Shown here piece by piece: positions 8,507-15,527 of a stretch of DNA of 37,993 nucleotides (within the stretch, counting starts at the first letter, position 1; each line of letters opens with the position of its first letter). The position numbers were made by a program, and so were the translations under genes. The stretch is from Streptomyces sp. H27-C3 (GTDB taxonomy: Bacteria; Actinomycetota; Actinomycetes; Streptomycetales; Streptomycetaceae), in the NCBI RefSeq assembly GCF_030063415.1, contig NZ_JASITA010000057.1, positions 1-37,993 of the forward strand, given 5' to 3'. The notes under the pieces were generated by a model that searched no databases, was not told the origin of the DNA, and worked only from the letters and a program-made list of their open reading frames with translations.

Positions 8507-9697
8507 GTGTCCCCCGCAATAAAACTTCCTACCTTGACCGGCATGAGATTCATCGCCGCAGCGCTGGTCCTTCTCTTCCATTCAGCACAGCAGTCCCCCT
8601 TCTCTTCCGAGCAGGCCAGCAAGGTGCTCGAATCCGTTTTCGGTCAAGGAGGCTGGACCGGCGTCGGATTCTTTTTTATCCTTAGTGGATTTGTCCTGAC
8701 CTGGTCGGCCCGTCCCACGGACACGGTCCGGCGTTTTTGGCGTCGCCGAATCGCCAAGGTCTATCCCAACCACCTTGCGACCTTCCTTCTCGCACTGGCC
8801 ATACTGGTCGCTCTCGGGCAGGGCATCGGGGGCTGGGAAACCGTAATCAACCTTTTCCTCTTCCAGGCCTGGTTCCCTCAGCTCGACATCGAGGTCAGTG
8901 TCAACCCTGTGGCTTGGTCACTGTCATGCGAGATGCTCTTCTACTTGCTCTTTCCTCTAGTGCTGCGTCTCGTTGACAGGATTCCGGCGAACCGGCTGTG
9001 GCACTGTTTCTGCGGCCTTGCCATCGCGATCGGACTCATGCCTGTCATCGCCTGGTCCCTTCCCACGTCACCGGCCTTCCTTAACTCGCCGGTGCCCGCG
9101 TCGCAGTGGGAGTTCTGGTTCGTCTACGCCCTGCCGCCGGTTCGCATGCTCGACTTCCTCATGGGCATCGTGCTGGCGCGCATCGTGCAGCACGGCCGTT
9201 GGATCGGGCTCCGCCTGGGACCGGCGTCGGTCCTAGCCGCCGCTGCGTACGTGGCATCGGGTCAGGCGGCGCAGGCAGGCGCCTGGACCTTCACACTCAC
9301 TGCCGCCATGGCTGTGCCGCTCGGCCTGCTGGTGGCGGCCGGTGCCCATGCCGACGTGGCCGGGGGCCGTTCGCTCCTGCGCAGCAGGTCCATGCTGTGG
9401 CTAGGTAATGTCTCCTTCGGATTTTACATGATCCATTACATCGCCCTCACCGAGGTCCGCAGACTTCTGGGCGGTCAATCCCAGACGTGGGGGATTGCAG
9501 GCGGGACAGCGTTTCTTGTTCTGGCATTCGCGACCACGCTGCTCGGCGGGTGGCTCCTATACCGGTTCGTCGAAGAACCAGCCATGCGCCGGTGGGGCGG
9601 GGGCCGATCTCGGCCTCCAGGCTCTCAGGTCCCGGTCCGAGCCCCCCTCGCTCCAGAGACAGTGGCGGCCGCGCCTTCTTCCATCACGACTCCTTGA
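8507..9697 (+). CDS. Acyltransferase 3 (OafA/YrhL type) membrane protein
   Basis: A 396-residue polytopic membrane acyltransferase that transfers acyl groups to sugars or other hydroxylated acceptors. The family signatures are seen in order: LTGMRFIAAALVLLFH in helix 1, GVGFFFILSGFVLTWS, RFWRRRIAKVYPNHL, NPVAWSLSCEMLFYLLFPL and, near the end, LGNVSFGFYMIHY. About ten membrane segments are followed by a Pro/Arg-rich cytoplasmic tail. The start is set at GTG 8507, since gagggag lies about 5 bases before it and the first helix follows at once; an in-frame ATG at 8453 would add an unrelated 18-residue lead. The next gene starts 15 bases after its stop, so the two are probably co-transcribed. Confidence 0.88.
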   Translation: MSPAIKLPTLTGMRFIAAALVLLFHSAQQSPFSSEQASKVLESVFGQGGWTGVGFFFILSGFVLTWSARPTDTVRRFWRRRIAKVYPNHLATFLLALAILVALGQGIGGWETVINLFLFQAWFPQLDIEVSVNPVAWSLSCEMLFYLLFPLVLRLVDRIPANRLWHCFCGLAIAIGLMPVIAWSLPTSPAFLNSPVPASQWEFWFVYALPPVRMLDFLMGIVLARIVQHGRWIGLRLGPASVLAAAAYVASGQAAQAGAWTFTLTAAMAVPLGLLVAAGAHADVAGGRSLLRSRSMLWLGNVSFGFYMIHYIALTEVRRLLGGQSQTWGIAGGTAFLVLAFATTLLGGWLLYRFVEEPAMRRWGGGRSRPPGSQVPVRAPLAPETVAAAPSSITTP

Positions 9698-9712
9698 GAA
9701 GCGAGGTTCTCC

Positions 9713-11095
9713 ATGCCTGGTTCTGCCATGCCGACCGACGAGCAGATACGCACCCGCAACACTGCAACGCTCACAACATACTTCCGGCTCCTCGCCTCTC
9801 TCGACATCGACGCCTGGATCAGGCTGTGGTCACCGGACTGCGAGGTGGTCGCCCCCTACACCCCCGGTGGGATACCTGCAGTCATCAACGGCCGTGAACA
9901 GCTGCACAGCTTCTACGCGGCAGAAGCCGCCAAGTACACGCAGCTGCGCTACCCCGACACGGAAATCTGGCCGCTGCAGGACCCGCGCAGGGCCATCGCC
10001 CGGTGGTTCCCAGACGCCGAGCTCATCCAGGGCGGCACCTATCGGAACGAAAATGTCGGATTTTTCGAGTTCAACGACGACGGCCTCATCAGCCGATTCG
10101 TCGAGTACTTCAACCCGCTCGCCCTGCAGAGCGACGAGGCACCGAGGAGAACCATGCGTGCAGTGGTGGCCAGCCGCTACGGAGGCCCTGAGGTACTGGA
10201 GATCGCTGAGGTTCCCGTCCCCGCGGTCGCTGCCGACGAGGTACTCGTGCATGTCAGGGCGTCCGGTACCAACCCCGTCGACTGGGAGTGCCGCGCCGGG
10301 CACGTCGCGGCATGGTTCGACGACGGCCCCTACATCTGGGGCTGGGACATCTCCGGCATCGTCGAGACAGTCGGCGCCGATGTCACGAGGTTCTCACCCG
10401 GCGACGAGGTCTACGGCATGCCAAGGTTCCCCAGCCTGGCCCGCGGATACGCCGAGTACGTCAGTGCCCCGGCTCAGGACTTGGCGCTCAAGCCCCGACA
10501 GGTCGACCACGTCTCGGCGGCCGCGCTGCCGCTGTGTGCGCTGACGGCATGGCAGGTACTGGAGCACGCGCAGGTGGGCAAGGGCCAGCGCGTCCTGGTC
10601 AACGGAGCCGCCGGCGGCGTCGGCCATATTGCTGTGCAGCTGGCCAAGGCCCGGGGGGCATATGTCGTCGCTGTCGCCCGTGAGGCCAATCACGAGTTCG
10701 TACGGCGCCTTGGGGCTGATGAGGCGGTCGATTACACAACGACGTCCGTGGCGGAGAACGTGTCGGACATCGATGTTGTCGTGGACACGGTCGGGGTGGA
10801 CAGCCTGTTGCAGACTGTGCGCCGCGGTGGGGTGATCGCTCCTGTATCGGGCGCCGCCCAGGGAGCCAACACCCTTGAAGCAGCGGCCCAGCTCTTGGGG
10901 GTGCAAGTTCTGCGTCATGTAGTCCACCCCGAGGGCGAGATGCTCGATCATATCGCCAAGCTCGTGGACCACGGCCTGCTCGCTGCCGAGGTCACACGCC
11001 GACTACCTCTGGAGCAGGCCGACGCGGCGCACCGGCAGTTGGAAGGCGGCCATATGCGCGGCAAGATCGTCCTGACTCATCGCTCGGAGGCCTGA
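9713..11095 (+). CDS. NTF2-like (SnoaL) domain fused to zeta-crystallin type quinone oxidoreductase
   Basis: A 460-residue two-domain protein. Residues about 1-145 form an NTF2-like/SnoaL cone (RNTATLTTYFRLLASLDIDA, IRLWSPDCEVVAP, VEYFNPLAL). Residues 148-460 are a medium-chain NADPH:quinone oxidoreductase (MRAVVASRYGGPEVLEI, GWDISGIVE, GDEVYGMPRFP, the NADP loop NGAAGGVGHIAVQLAKA, and C-terminal GKIVLTH). No catalytic zinc ligands are evident. A good ribosome site and ATG sit exactly at the domain junction, so a separate oxidoreductase may also be made. The second half is a clear paralogue of the minus-strand oxidoreductase at 13794-14759. The substrate is unknown; enone or quinone reduction is the family activity. 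Confidence 0.9.
   Translation: MPGSAMPTDEQIRTRNTATLTTYFRLLASLDIDAWIRLWSPDCEVVAPYTPGGIPAVINGREQLHSFYAAEAAKYTQLRYPDTEIWPLQDPRRAIARWFPDAELIQGGTYRNENVGFFEFNDDGLISRFVEYFNPLALQSDEAPRRTMRAVVASRYGGPEVLEIAEVPVPAVAADEVLVHVRASGTNPVDWECRAGHVAAWFDDGPYIWGWDISGIVETVGADVTRFSPGDEVYGMPRFPSLARGYAEYVSAPAQDLALKPRQVDHVSAAALPLCALTAWQVLEHAQVGKGQRVLVNGAAGGVGHIAVQLAKARGAYVVAVAREANHEFVRRLGADEAVDYTTTSVAENVSDIDVVVDTVGVDSLLQTVRRGGVIAPVSGAAQGANTLEAAAQLLGVQVLRHVVHPEGEMLDHIAKLVDHGLLAAEVTRRLPLEQADAAHRQLEGGHMRGKIVLTHRSEA
10144..10156 (+). promoter_or_regulatory. Internal ribosome site and start at domain junction
   Basis: gaggaga (10144-10150) lies 3 bases before an in-frame ATG at 10154, which is precisely where quinone-oxidoreductase similarity begins (MRAVVASRYGG). 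This looks like the retained start signal of a once separate gene. It could still allow production of the oxidoreductase alone. Confidence 0.55.
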
Positions 11096-11292
11096 GAGCC
11101 GTCCTGGCCACCGCCGCCTCACCGGTATGGGAACGTCACCGGCAACGATCCCGTACTTGGTGAGGTGACGGCGGGCAGGCGTTCACCACGCGGAAGGGTT
11201 ACCAGGAGGCCCACTTCCAGCCTCCTGGCGCGGAAGGTGTCTGCCAGAGGCAGGCACCCAATCGGCGACCGAACGCCGGTATTATTGATTAC
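11096..11292. repeat. Hairpin-dense intergenic stretch
   Basis: Three successive dyads lie between the fusion gene and the IS5-type element. The first is a long imperfect stem at about 11108-11174, with core ctcacc (11118-11123) and ggtgag (11159-11164) extended inward and outward. The second is a perfect 9-base stem ccaggaggc (11202-11210) with gcctcctgg (11220-11228). The third is a near-perfect 10-base stem at 11236-11258. Together they could terminate the upstream transcript, but three in 150 bases exceeds what termination needs. A decayed mobile-element end is the alternative. No gene is seen. Confidence 0.5.
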
Positions 11293-12393
11293 GAGTTCCC
11301 CCGCGATTGATCGGGGCGAGGCCGTGACATGACGAGGGCCGCGCGGGTTCTTCGAGTGTGATCAAGAAGCGGGCCCGCGCGGCCTTGTCTCATCCTGCCT
11401 TCTGCGGCGTGAGCCGCCAACACTTCGGCGAGTTGCTCGACGAGCTCGAACCCAGGTGGGAGTCACGGTGCGAGGGCGAACGCCATGACCGGCGCGGGCG
11501 GGACCGCCGTCGGCAGGCCGGGGCGGGACCGAAGTACGAACTCGCCTTCCGCGACCGGCTGGTGATCACTCTGGCCTACCTGCGCACCGGCCTGCCCCAA
11601 GATGCCCTCGCCGTGGTCTACGACGTCGGCTCCTCGACCATCGGCAGGGCGATCCAGGAGATCAGGCCCCTGCTCGCGGCCCGCGGCTTCGCCGTCCCCG
11701 ACCGGCCCGGCCTGCGCTTGCGCACACTGGAGGATGTGTTCGCCTACGCGCAGGCCGAGAACATCGAGCTGCGGCTCGATGGTGCGGAGACCCAGGTCCG
11801 CCGCCCGCAGGCCGGCCGCCCCGGGCGCCGGGCGTTCATCTCGGGCAAGCGCAGGCAGAACACCATCAAGACCACCACGTTCAGCGACGGCCAGGGCCGC
11901 CTGCTCTACTCCGGGGCGGAACGGCCCGGCCGGATGCACGACCAGACCGCCGTGCGCACCGAGGGCATCGCCGAGCAGTTCAGGACCCGTCCCGGCGTGA
12001 AGGCGAAGGTCGACTCCGGCTACCAGGGCCTGGCCAAGGAGTTCCCCGACCAGGTCACCGCGCCGCCGAAGAAACCGAAGGAGGACGCCTGCGACGGCGA
12101 CAAATACGCCTGGCGCGAGGCGAGGCGACGACAGTCCTCAGCCCGGATCTGCGTCGAGCACACCAACGCCGAACTGCGCCAATGGGCCCCACTACGACGG
12201 TTCACCGGACGACGCGAAACCTTCCCCGAGACCCAGCAGGCCATCGCCGCCCTGATCTCCGACCGCGCCGCCAAGCGGCCCACCCACCGCGAACACAGCA
12301 CCGCGCTCGTCCTCTCCCGCGACACCGCCTGCTGATCACCCACCAGCCGAACCGCCAGGCCAGCACGCCACGAACTCAATCGCGGGTGAGGTC
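11293..12393. mobile_element. IS5-type insertion sequence with terminal inverted repeats
   Basis: The ends 11293-11310 (gagttcccccgcgattga) and the reverse complement of 12376-12393 match at 15 of 18 positions, with ccgcgattga exact. They bracket a single intact transposase gene 65 bases from the left end and 58 from the right, giving an element of about 1.1 kb. No unambiguous short target duplication is visible beside the ends. Confidence 0.7.
11358..12335 (+). CDS. IS5 family transposase (DDE_Tnp_4 type)
   Basis: A 325-residue transposase. It has an N-terminal helix-turn-helix region (YDVGSSTIGRAIQEIRPLL, near residues 88-106), then the DDE core: Asp141 in RLDGAETQV, Asp219 in KVDSGYQG and Glu267 in VEHTNAELRQW. 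The catalytic triad is complete and the frame unbroken, so it may be active. The GTG at 11358 is used as the start, as it is in frame close to the left repeat. A lysine/arginine-rich block between the second Asp and the Glu (APPKKPKED) is common in this group. Confidence 0.9.
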   Translation: MIKKRARAALSHPAFCGVSRQHFGELLDELEPRWESRCEGERHDRRGRDRRRQAGAGPKYELAFRDRLVITLAYLRTGLPQDALAVVYDVGSSTIGRAIQEIRPLLAARGFAVPDRPGLRLRTLEDVFAYAQAENIELRLDGAETQVRRPQAGRPGRRAFISGKRRQNTIKTTTFSDGQGRLLYSGAERPGRMHDQTAVRTEGIAEQFRTRPGVKAKVDSGYQGLAKEFPDQVTAPPKKPKEDACDGDKYAWREARRRQSSARICVEHTNAELRQWAPLRRFTGRRETFPETQQAIAALISDRAAKRPTHREHSTALVLSRDTAC

Positions 12394-12411
12394 GTAAGGG
12401 CTTGCAGATCA

Positions 12412-12620
12412 TTAACACGTCGTCTTGATCTTGTTGCCGGGCTCGTCGGTCAGGTCGAGGACCCTGGCCTGGAGGGTCGCGAGGGCTGCGGGTGGGGTCG
12501 TCGCGGGCGGGATGGCGACCCCGTGGGCCTCGAACAGTCTTCTGTTCTTCAGGAGAGTGCGGTGCATGGCCGTACGGCTGCTGCCGAACAACACGGCGAG
12601 CAGGTCCGCGATCGGAACGC
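12412..12620 (-). pseudogene. C-terminal fragment of a transposase
   Basis: The minus strand reads as the tail of a helix-turn-helix transposase (PIADLLAVLFGSSRTAM, RRLFEAHGVAIPP, then a stop after NKIKTTC). Reading upstream on this strand, similarity breaks off near 12600, where the opposite strand becomes IS30 sequence, so only the C-terminal piece of about 65 residues survives. I cannot assign the family with certainty. It directly abuts the right end of the IS5-type element. Confidence 0.5.
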
Positions 12621-13066
12621 TCGTCGAGCGGCGCAGTCGTTCAACGCTCCTGGTCCACCTGCCACGCATGGAGGGCTGGGGCGAGAAGCCGTATGTGAAG
12701 AACGGGCCGTCGCTCGGCGGCTACGGGGCCGTCGCGATGAACGCCGCACTCACGGCGTCGCTGACGAGGTTGCCCGACCAGTTGCGCAAGACCCTGACGT
12801 GGGATCGCGGGAAGGAGCTTTCGGGCCACGCGCAGTTCGCGCTGGAGACCGGGACACAGGTGTTCTTCGCTGACCCGCATTCACCGTGGCAGCGCCCGAC
12901 GAACGAGAACACTAACGGTCTGCTGCGGCAGTACTTCCCCAAAGGCACCGACCTGTCCCGCTGGTCCGCTCACGATCTCGAGGCCGTCGCTCACGCGCTC
13001 AACAACCGGCCACGAAAGATCCTCGGGTGGAAGACGCCCGCTGAAGTCTTCGAGGAACAACAAGGA
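12605..13066 (+). pseudogene. Truncated IS30 family transposase
   Basis: This stretch encodes the C-terminal catalytic half of an IS30-type transposase: IGTLVERRSRSTLLVHLPR, LTWDRGKELSGHAQF with the second Asp, DPHSPWQRPTNENTNGLLRQ with the catalytic Glu, and LNNRPRKILGWKTPAEVF at the C-terminus. The N-terminal helix-turn-helix half and first catalytic Asp are absent; the sequence before 12605 belongs to another, oppositely oriented transposase remnant. The frame runs on past 13066 without IS30 similarity. It is an inactive relic. Confidence 0.85.
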
Positions 13067-13093
13067 CAAGGGGGCGACGCGTACGGTGCAACC

Positions 13094-13136
13094 ACCCGTG
13101 CAGTGGCCCGCCTCGTCGGCGGGCCACTGCACGGGT
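13094..13136. terminator. Perfect 19-base hairpin terminator
   Basis: Arm 13094-13112 (begins acccgtgcagtgg) is the exact reverse complement of 13118-13136, with the 5-base loop tcgtc. It lies 12 bases beyond the stop codon of the minus-strand tautomerase-NTF2 gene and closes that operon. It also shields it from transcription entering from the transposon remnants. Confidence 0.85.
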
Positions 13137-13148
13137 CAAGACAGCGTC

Positions 13149-13778
13149 TCAGCTCCAGAATGAGTCGTTCGCGGCCGCGTTGGGGCCCGCGTATGCCTCG
13201 CTGCCAGCGGTGACGCGTCCGTCGCACCACGTGAGGGTATGCAGGACGTCCACCGCCAGGCTGCGGGCGCCCCGGTCGGCACGTACTGCGGTGTCACGGC
13301 TTCGGACCAAGGCAGTGTCTCCGTCGATCAGCGCCTGGAGCCGCTCGCTGCTGAACGTCCCCCCACTGAGTTGCGCGCGCTGCTGCTCGTAGGCTCGCAG
13401 TTCGTCCAAACCGCGCTTCGTACCCGCCAGCGGATGTGCGCCGGGTACGGACCACGTCACGTCCTTCGCCCAGTACTGGGCGATCTCTTCAGCGTCCCCG
13501 CTTGCGAGTGCGGCGTATGCCTGCTCGGTCCGCTGGGCATTCACGACTGTCGTCCGCTGTCGCGCGGACAGGGCTAGGGCCTCCTGGTTCATCTCGTCGG
13601 TGATCACGTTCCCAGCGAACGCAACGGCGCCGGCCTGCATCTCGTCGACGACGACGTAGATGAAGGGGCGTGAGACCTCTCCGAGCACCGATACAAGGCC
13701 CTCGGTCAGCTCATGGGTAACCTGTGCCTTCTGCTCCATGGTCCAGCCCTCAAGAAGGCTGACGCGGATGATCGGCAT
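13149..13778 (-). CDS. Tautomerase fused to NTF2-like (SnoaL) domain
   Basis: A 209-residue fusion. Residues 1-70 are a 4-oxalocrotonate-tautomerase-like domain (MPIIRVSLLEGWTMEQKAQV) with the catalytic Pro directly after Met. Residues about 75-200 are an NTF2-like domain (AQRTEQAYAALASGDAEEIA, VTWSVPGAHPLAGTKRG). The NTF2 part shares the PGxHPLAGTKxG block with the free NTF2 protein at 18189, so the two are paralogues. Tautomerases catalyse enol-keto isomerisation using Pro-1, and SnoaL-type domains often act as isomerases or cyclases, so the fusion suggests two consecutive proton-transfer steps. The ribosome site agaggag overlaps the oxidoreductase stop region 15 bases upstream, indicating translational coupling. 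Confidence 0.88.
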   Translation of the reverse strand: MPIIRVSLLEGWTMEQKAQVTHELTEGLVSVLGEVSRPFIYVVVDEMQAGAVAFAGNVITDEMNQEALALSARQRTTVVNAQRTEQAYAALASGDAEEIAQYWAKDVTWSVPGAHPLAGTKRGLDELRAYEQQRAQLSGGTFSSERLQALIDGDTALVRSRDTAVRADRGARSLAVDVLHTLTWCDGRVTAGSEAYAGPNAAANDSFWS

Positions 13779-13793
13779 GGCGGTGCGCTCCTC

Positions 13794-14759
13794 TCAGACC
13801 GTCAGGACGATCTTGCCGTGCACGTGGCCGGCTTCTACCAACTCATGCGCCTTGGCTGCCTGTTCCAGCGGGAGCACTTCCGCCAGTACCGGGCGCAGGG
13901 CGCCGGCGTCGGCGAGCGCGGTGATGTTGTCGAGGTCGGCCCGGTCAGCCTCGACGGTCAGGGACACGGCACGCAGTCCGCGCCGGTTCGCTTCGCGGAT
14001 GGTGCGCTCGTCCGGCGGGACGGGCAGTGATACCAGGACACCCCCGGTACGCATGGTGTCCAGGGAGCGCAGCCCGTACTCGCCTGCGACAGTGTCGACT
14101 ACGACGTCAATGTCGTGGGCGACTTCCTCAAATCGCACTGCGCTGTAGTCGATGACCTCGTCCAGCCCCATGGCGCGCAGCGCGCTTGCTTCGGCGCGGG
14201 CAGTCCCATACACATAGGCGGCGCCGCGCGCCCGAGCTATTTGTACAGCGAGGTGTCCAAGGCCGCCCGCGGCGCCGTGGATAAGGACTCGCGTGCCCGG
14301 CCCGGCCCTGCCGACCGTCACCAGGCTCTGCCAGGCGGTCAGAGCCGCCAGAGGCAAAGCTGCAGCCTCCTCGTGAGTGAGGGCGTCAGGCTTGCGCGAC
14401 AGCTGGACGGAGTCGGCGGTGATGTACTCGGCGTAGCCCGCCCCCCTGCGAGGAAAGTTGACCATTCCGTAGACCTCGTCACCGGGGGCGAAACGGGTGA
14501 CCCCCGAGCCGACCGCCTCGACCACGCCGGAAACGTCCCATCCGATAGTCATCGGCAGGTCGCCCTGGGTGGCCACGATGCCGCCGCCGGAACGGGTCTT
14601 GCAGTCCACCGGGTTGACGCCGGCGGCGTGTACCCGGACCAGAACCTCGGTCCAGAGGGGCTCGGGCCGGGGAGCCCGGCCGAGTTGCAGTACCTGCGGG
14701 CCGCCGTACTCGTGCTGCCGAATCGCGCGCATGGTCTCGGGCATCATGTCCTTCTTCAT
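13794..14759 (-). CDS. Zeta-crystallin type NADPH:quinone oxidoreductase
   Basis: A 321-residue medium-chain reductase/dehydrogenase without zinc-ligand motifs. It has the GroES-like N-terminal domain (MRAIRQHEYGGPQVLQLG, GVNPVDCKTR, GWDVSGVVEAVG, GDEVYGMVNFP) and a Rossmann domain with HGAAGGLGHLAVQIARA. It ends with VHGKIVLTV, like its paralogue fused to an NTF2 domain at 9713. The ATG at 14759 is given; the downstream ATG at 14744, preceded by aagaagg, is an alternative start. It lies 33 bases after the EthD gene and 15 before the tautomerase fusion, so it is part of a four-gene operon. The likely activity is NADPH reduction of an enone or quinone. Confidence 0.92.
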   Translation of the reverse strand: MKKDMMPETMRAIRQHEYGGPQVLQLGRAPRPEPLWTEVLVRVHAAGVNPVDCKTRSGGGIVATQGDLPMTIGWDVSGVVEAVGSGVTRFAPGDEVYGMVNFPRRGAGYAEYITADSVQLSRKPDALTHEEAAALPLAALTAWQSLVTVGRAGPGTRVLIHGAAGGLGHLAVQIARARGAAYVYGTARAEASALRAMGLDEVIDYSAVRFEEVAHDIDVVVDTVAGEYGLRSLDTMRTGGVLVSLPVPPDERTIREANRRGLRAVSLTVEADRADLDNITALADAGALRPVLAEVLPLEQAAKAHELVEAGHVHGKIVLTV

Positions 14760-14792
14760 CGTGGCAGATCGGGGTACCAGTGGGTGGGTTGG

Positions 14793-15485
14793 TCAGCGGG
14801 CCTCAGGCCCGACGATCCAGTGCTGCTGCATCGGCAGGGTGTGCACGTACTGCTCGTTGAGGAAGTTCTTGTAGTCGGCCTCGACCTGGGCCTGTTCGGC
14901 GCTGCGGCGCGCCGCCTGCAGATTGTCGACGCTGTCGAACCACACGTGGTAGGCGACATCGAATGACGGTTCGCTGATGCCGTACCAGGCGTCTCGGGTG
15001 AAGGACTGGTAGTAGCGGCGGACGCCCGGAACTGCGGCGACCAGCGGGGCATGTGTGCTGCGGCTGTAGCGGCGGAATTCCTCGCGTGACATGCCCTCGC
15101 GGCGCTTCCCCAGGATGATCACCTTGATGCCGGGCTGGGCTTGGTTTTCCGGGCGACCCTGGACGACAACCTCGGTGTCTGTGTCCAGGACGACGGAACG
15201 CCAGAACGCGGCCCAGTTTGGCTCGTCGAGGCGGGCGCCCTGCAGGAACTCGGGAGTCTGGAGGGAGGCGAGTTGGTCCTCCTCGTTCTCCAGCCAGATC
15301 TCCGCGATGCCGTTCCACAGCGGCTCGGCGTCACCGGGCAGCGCCACACGGGTGTTGACGGCGTACCGCTTGATCTGCGGAATCTTGCTGGCGTAGCGCA
15401 CTGCGTGCTCTTCGAGCCAGTAGCGGTGGAACTCCTCCTCGCTCATGCCGGGCTTGGGGGCTGCAAAGATCAACTGGTGGATCAT
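14793..15485 (-). CDS. Tandem EthD-domain protein
   Basis: A 230-residue protein with two EthD-type ferredoxin-like domains in tandem. The first is about residues 1-105 (PGMSEEEFHRYWLEEHAVRY, IKRYAVNTRV). The second is about 118-225 (EGMSREEFRRYSRSTHAPLV, GVRRYYQSFTRD). EthD-like proteins are usually single-domain dimers found beside cytochrome P450 degradation genes or in polyketide clusters as cyclases or decarboxylases, so here the dimer appears fused into one chain. The start has gagaggaa 7 bases upstream. It is the second gene of the minus-strand operon, 42 bases after the NTF2-ankyrin gene. The exact reaction is unknown. Confidence 0.88.
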   Translation of the reverse strand: MIHQLIFAAPKPGMSEEEFHRYWLEEHAVRYASKIPQIKRYAVNTRVALPGDAEPLWNGIAEIWLENEEDQLASLQTPEFLQGARLDEPNWAAFWRSVVLDTDTEVVVQGRPENQAQPGIKVIILGKRREGMSREEFRRYSRSTHAPLVAAVPGVRRYYQSFTRDAWYGISEPSFDVAYHVWFDSVDNLQAARRSAEQAQVEADYKNFLNEQYVHTLPMQQHWIVGPEAR

Positions 15486-15527
15486 GTCGTCGTTCCTCTC
15501 ACAGGTGTGGGGTGGCCGGTGGTTGCT

